From Sulfitobacter sp043557345 (GTDB taxonomy: Bacteria > Pseudomonadota > Alphaproteobacteria > Rhodobacterales > Rhodobacteraceae), in NCBI RefSeq assembly GCF_043557345.1, contig NZ_JBIFFV010000005.1, positions 62,001 through 126,000 of the forward strand: DNA of 64,000 nucleotides. Direction: 5' to 3'. Below, in pieces: positions 61,189 through 64,000 of the stretch (its first letter is position 1; each line of letters begins with the position of its first letter). Under the pieces are notes generated by a model. That model was not told the origin of the DNA and did no database searches. It saw only the letters and a program-made list of their open reading frames with translations. Both the position numbers and the translations under genes were made by a program.

Positions 61189-62799
61189 ATGACACTCAAC
61201 CTTTCAATGCCAGGACATGATGATCTGAAACCCCGTATCACCGTCTTCGGTGTTGGCGGGGCAGGCGGCAACGCGGTCAATAACATGATCGAAAAGCAAC
61301 TTGACGGTGTTGATTTCGTCGTGGCCAACACCGACGCGCAGGCGCTGCAACAGGCGCAGGCCGAGAACCGCGTGCAACTGGGCATCAAAGTGACCGAAGG
61401 TCTGGGTGCGGGCGCGCGCGCCTCTGTCGGCGCCGCCGCTGCCGAAGAGAGCATCGAGCAGATCGTCGACCACCTTGCGGGCGCGCATATGTGTTTTATC
61501 ACCGCTGGCATGGGCGGCGGCACCGGCACCGGGGCGGCCCCGATCATCGCGCAGGCCGCGCGTGAACTGGGCGTGCTGACTGTCGGCGTCGTGACCAAGC
61601 CCTTCCAATTCGAAGGCGCCAAGCGCATGCGTCAGGCCGAAGACGGCGTTGAGACGCTGCAAAAGGTCGTCGACACGCTGATCATCATTCCCAACCAGAA
61701 CCTCTTCCGTCTGGCGAACGAAAAGACCACCTTCACCGAAGCCTTCTCGCTTGCCGATGACGTGCTGTACCAAGGTGTGAAGGGCGTGACCGATCTGATG
61801 GTCCGTCCGGGACTCATCAACCTCGACTTCGCCGATGTCCGCGCCGTGATGGACGAGATGGGCAAGGCGATGATGGGAACGGGCGAGGCCGAGGGCGAAG
61901 ATCGCGCCATCCAAGCCGCCGAGAAAGCCATTGCCAACCCGCTGCTGGACGAAATCAGCCTGCGCGGCGCCAAGGGCGTGCTCATCAACATCACCGGCGG
62001 TCAGGACCTTACCCTGTTCGAACTCGACGAAGCGGCCAACCGCATCCGCGAGGAAGTGGACCCCGAGGCGAACATCATCGTTGGCTCCACGCTGGACGAA
62101 AGCCTTGGCGGCCTGATGCGCGTCAGCGTTGTCGCCACCGGCATCGACGCCACCGATGTGAACACCGAAATCCCGGTCCCGCGCCGCTCCATGAGCCAGC
62201 CTTTGCGTCAGAACGTATCGGTTGACGATGTGGCGCAGGTGTCTGCCGCGCAGGCGCCCGTCGCCGCTTCCATCGCTGCCGAAGCGCCGCAGGAAGTCGA
62301 GCAGGCCGCCCTGTTCCAAGACCTCCAGTCGACACAGCGCGAGCAGGATCAGTATGAGGACGAGAACGTTGTCGAAGACGACGACGGTCTGCCCGCACCG
62401 GCCTACCAGCCCGAGGTCGCCGCATTCGAGCCGCGTCAGGAAGAGAACATCGAAGCTGAGCCCGAAGCCTTCGTCGCACCGCGTGCACCGACCCCCGGCA
62501 CACCGTCCCCCGAAGCGCTGGCCCGTCTGCGCGCCGCCGCGCAGAAGGCCGCGCCCGAGCAGCACCGTCAGGCGCAGCAGCAGCAGGGTGAACAGGGCGA
62601 CAAGAGCCGTTTCGGCATCAACTCCCTGATCAACCGGATGACCGGCCACGCCGAAGGTGAAGCGCAAGCCCGCCCGGCGCGTCAGCAGCCGCCGGTGCAA
62701 ACCCGCGCCTCTGCCGCCGCGCCGCAGCCGCAGGAAAACAACGATCCCGATCAAGAGCGCATCGAAATTCCCGCGTTCCTGCGCCGTCAGGCCAACTGA
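61189..62799 (+). CDS. ftsZ: Cell division GTPase FtsZ
   Basis: Tubulin-like Z-ring protein, 536 residues. Globular domain to about 320 with GVGGAGGNAVNNMI, the tubulin signature GMGGGTGTGAAPIIA and the T7-loop Asp region NLDFADVRAVM. A long Gln/Glu/Pro-rich linker of about 190 residues follows, then the conserved C-terminal peptide IEIPAFLRRQAN that binds FtsA and other partners. ATG 61189 is preferred over an upstream in-frame start because the family begins TLNLSMP. Ends in a strong terminator. Confidence 0.97.
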   Translation: MTLNLSMPGHDDLKPRITVFGVGGAGGNAVNNMIEKQLDGVDFVVANTDAQALQQAQAENRVQLGIKVTEGLGAGARASVGAAAAEESIEQIVDHLAGAHMCFITAGMGGGTGTGAAPIIAQAARELGVLTVGVVTKPFQFEGAKRMRQAEDGVETLQKVVDTLIIIPNQNLFRLANEKTTFTEAFSLADDVLYQGVKGVTDLMVRPGLINLDFADVRAVMDEMGKAMMGTGEAEGEDRAIQAAEKAIANPLLDEISLRGAKGVLINITGGQDLTLFELDEAANRIREEVDPEANIIVGSTLDESLGGLMRVSVVATGIDATDVNTEIPVPRRSMSQPLRQNVSVDDVAQVSAAQAPVAASIAAEAPQEVEQAALFQDLQSTQREQDQYEDENVVEDDDGLPAPAYQPEVAAFEPRQEENIEAEPEAFVAPRAPTPGTPSPEALARLRAAAQKAAPEQHRQAQQQQGEQGDKSRFGINSLINRMTGHAEGEAQARPARQQPPVQTRASAAAPQPQENNDPDQERIEIPAFLRRQAN

Positions 62800-62819
62800 A
62801 CTGATCACAATAGATGACG

Positions 62820-62853
62820 AAAGGGCTGCCTTGGGGCGGCCCTTTTTCTTTTT
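62820..62853 (+). terminator. Rho-independent terminator of ftsZ
   Basis: AAAGGGCTGCC and GGCGGCCCTTT form an 11-bp stem (one G-U) with a TTGG loop, followed by TTTTTCTTTTT. It closes the division operon; lpxC needs its own promoter in the 150 bases that follow. Confidence 0.88.
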
Positions 62854-63006
62854 GGAACAAGCGCTTGCAACAAGGTCGGCACGCGGGCGCCCAAATGTTA
62901 CGGGCATGTTTCAGACCGTTGCAAAGATTGAGTTGAGCAAAATGAACCCGCCCCTTAATCCAGAGTTCAACACACAAGAAGATGTTCGAAGCTTGAGGAT
63001 GACCCG

Positions 63007-63930
63007 GTGCAGACAACGATCAAATCAGCGGTAAGTTTTACTGGCACAGGCCTGCACTCCGGTCTGCCTGCGACGGTGACACTGCGCCCGGCGTCGGCCC
63101 ATCACGGCATTTGGTTCTCGCGCAGCGATGTGGCGGTTGGTGACCGTCTGATCCCCGCTCGTTGGGACGCGGTGAACCGTTCGCCGCTCTGCACCAAGCT
63201 GGAAAACCCTACCGGCCTGTCGGTCTCGACCGTCGAGCATTTGATGGCCGCCGTGGCGGGCTGTGGCATCCACAACCTTTTGATCGAGATCGACGGCCCC
63301 GAAGTGCCGATCCTCGATGGCTCCTCGCTGCCTTTCGTGCGCGGCATCATGCAGCGCGGCCTGCGGCAGCTTGCCGCCCCCGTGATGGCCTTCGAAGTGC
63401 TGAAAACCGTCACCGTGCAGGATGGCGACGCGGTCGCGACGATCTCGCCCGCCAATACGCTGCGCATCGACTTCGAGATCGACTTTGCCGATGCCGCCAT
63501 CGGGCAGCAGCGCAAGTCGTTGGTGATGAACAACGGCTCTTTCGCACGCGAACTTTGCGACAGCCGCACCTTCTGCCGTCAGGCGGATGTGGAGGCGATG
63601 CAGGCCAATGGTCTGGCCCTCGGCGGCGAAGCGGGTGAGAATGCGGTGGTTTTCGACGGCGATGCCGTCGTCAGCCCCGGCGGTCTGCGCCACGCGGATG
63701 AGCCGGTGCGTCACAAGATGCTCGACGCGCTTGGCGATCTGGCACTGGCAGGGGCGCCGCTCTTGGGCCATTACGAAGGCAAGCGTGCGGGTCATTCGCT
63801 GACCAACACGCTGCTGCGCGCGCTCTTTGCGACACCTGATGCCGTGCGTCTGGTGGCCTGCGATGCGGCGCAAACGGCGCGGCTGCCCGGCTCTGGTCTG
63901 ATCTGGGACGAAATCCCGCAGGTTGCCTGA
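63007..63930 (+). CDS. lpxC: UDP-3-O-acyl-N-acetylglucosamine deacetylase LpxC
   Basis: Zn-dependent committed step of lipid A synthesis. 307 residues. Zn-binding His in STVEHLMAAVAG near 79, catalytic Glu region in the same helix, ILDGSSLPF, HKMLDALGDLALAG (second Zn His and Asp) and GHYEGKRAGHSLTN. GTG start with GAGGAT ahead. LpxC draws on the same UDP-GlcNAc pool as MurA, which fits its place at the end of the dcw cluster in many Gram-negatives. Confidence 0.97.
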   Translation: MQTTIKSAVSFTGTGLHSGLPATVTLRPASAHHGIWFSRSDVAVGDRLIPARWDAVNRSPLCTKLENPTGLSVSTVEHLMAAVAGCGIHNLLIEIDGPEVPILDGSSLPFVRGIMQRGLRQLAAPVMAFEVLKTVTVQDGDAVATISPANTLRIDFEIDFADAAIGQQRKSLVMNNGSFARELCDSRTFCRQADVEAMQANGLALGGEAGENAVVFDGDAVVSPGGLRHADEPVRHKMLDALGDLALAGAPLLGHYEGKRAGHSLTNTLLRALFATPDAVRLVACDAAQTARLPGSGLIWDEIPQVA

Positions 63931-63960
63931 TCCCGCGGCAGGCCAGCGGCACCGCGACGC

Positions 63961-64000
63961 GCAGGGCGCTTAGGCGGCGAAGTGCCATTGAACGCCCTGC
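63961..64000 (+). terminator. Inverted repeat after lpxC, cut by the window edge
   Basis: GCAGGGCG (63961) and CGCCCTGC (ending at 64000) can pair around a 24-base loop. It may be the lpxC terminator; the T-run would lie outside the window. Confidence 0.35.

Overview
The window is a 64 kb, GC-rich chromosomal segment of an alphaproteobacterium. It most likely comes from the Rhodobacterales (Roseobacter group, something Sulfitobacter-like). This rests on the gene order of the division/cell-wall (dcw) cluster, on families largely confined to that order (DUF2484, a DUF6446-type protein between glyQ and glyS, a long C-terminal extension on FolB), and on hairpin RNAs with CCUCCUCCC loops next to a DUF1127 gene. 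No tRNA, rRNA, CRISPR array, prophage or insertion sequence was seen. The species assignment is inference.

Layout. 1-2.9 kb: 3' part of folE2, a DUF1127 gene and trkH. 2.9-12.9 kb: a secreted protein with a catalytically dead trypsin fold, then glyQ, a small membrane protein, a DUF1206 protein, glyS, a PPDK-like protein with a degraded ATP site, and a SleB-type wall hydrolase. 13-16.2 kb: folB-folP-glmM. 16.2-27.9 kb: a drug/metabolite exporter, ilvC, two tandem Lrp regulators, a class V aminotransferase, a ubiH/HAD pair, a GntR regulator, an MshEN-domain glycosyltransferase with a perfect CtrA site upstream, carA, a YqeY protein, DUF2244 and VOC proteins. 28-36.1 kb: pyruvate carboxylase, an FMN lactate dehydrogenase, a PAS protein and UvrD. 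36.1-37.2 kb: a small-RNA locus of two clusters of CCUCCUCCC-loop hairpins flanking a DUF1127 gene on the minus strand. 37.2-39.0 kb: mrp/apbC and a membrane protein. 39.0-39.8 kb: a complex regulatory region upstream of mraZ. 39.8-63.9 kb: mraZ-rsmH-ftsL-ftsI-murE-murF-mraY-[orphan, glsA]-murD-[BaiN-like, peroxiredoxin-like]-ftsW-murG-murC-DUF2484 x2-small membrane gene-murB-ddl-ftsQ-ftsA-ftsZ-lpxC.

How it works together. The right-hand 24 kb builds lipid II (murE/F/D/C/B, ddl, mraY, murG) and assembles the divisome (ftsL, I, W, Q, A, Z). glmM supplies the amino-sugar precursor upstream, and lpxC draws the same UDP-GlcNAc pool into lipid A. Many genes overlap by 1-4 bases, so translational coupling is likely. 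The dcw leader holds TGGGA repeats of the kind MraZ binds, a perfect DnaA box and a strong hairpin-terminator that fits the UpsM small RNA known from Rhodobacter sphaeroides.

Most interesting points: the two CcsR/cuckoo-type RNA clusters, the UpsM-like dcw leader with its repeat array, the CtrA-box plus c-di-GMP-domain glycosyltransferase, the triply dead protease, the PPDK with an eroded nucleotide site, and an AT-rich orphan gene inside the dcw cluster.
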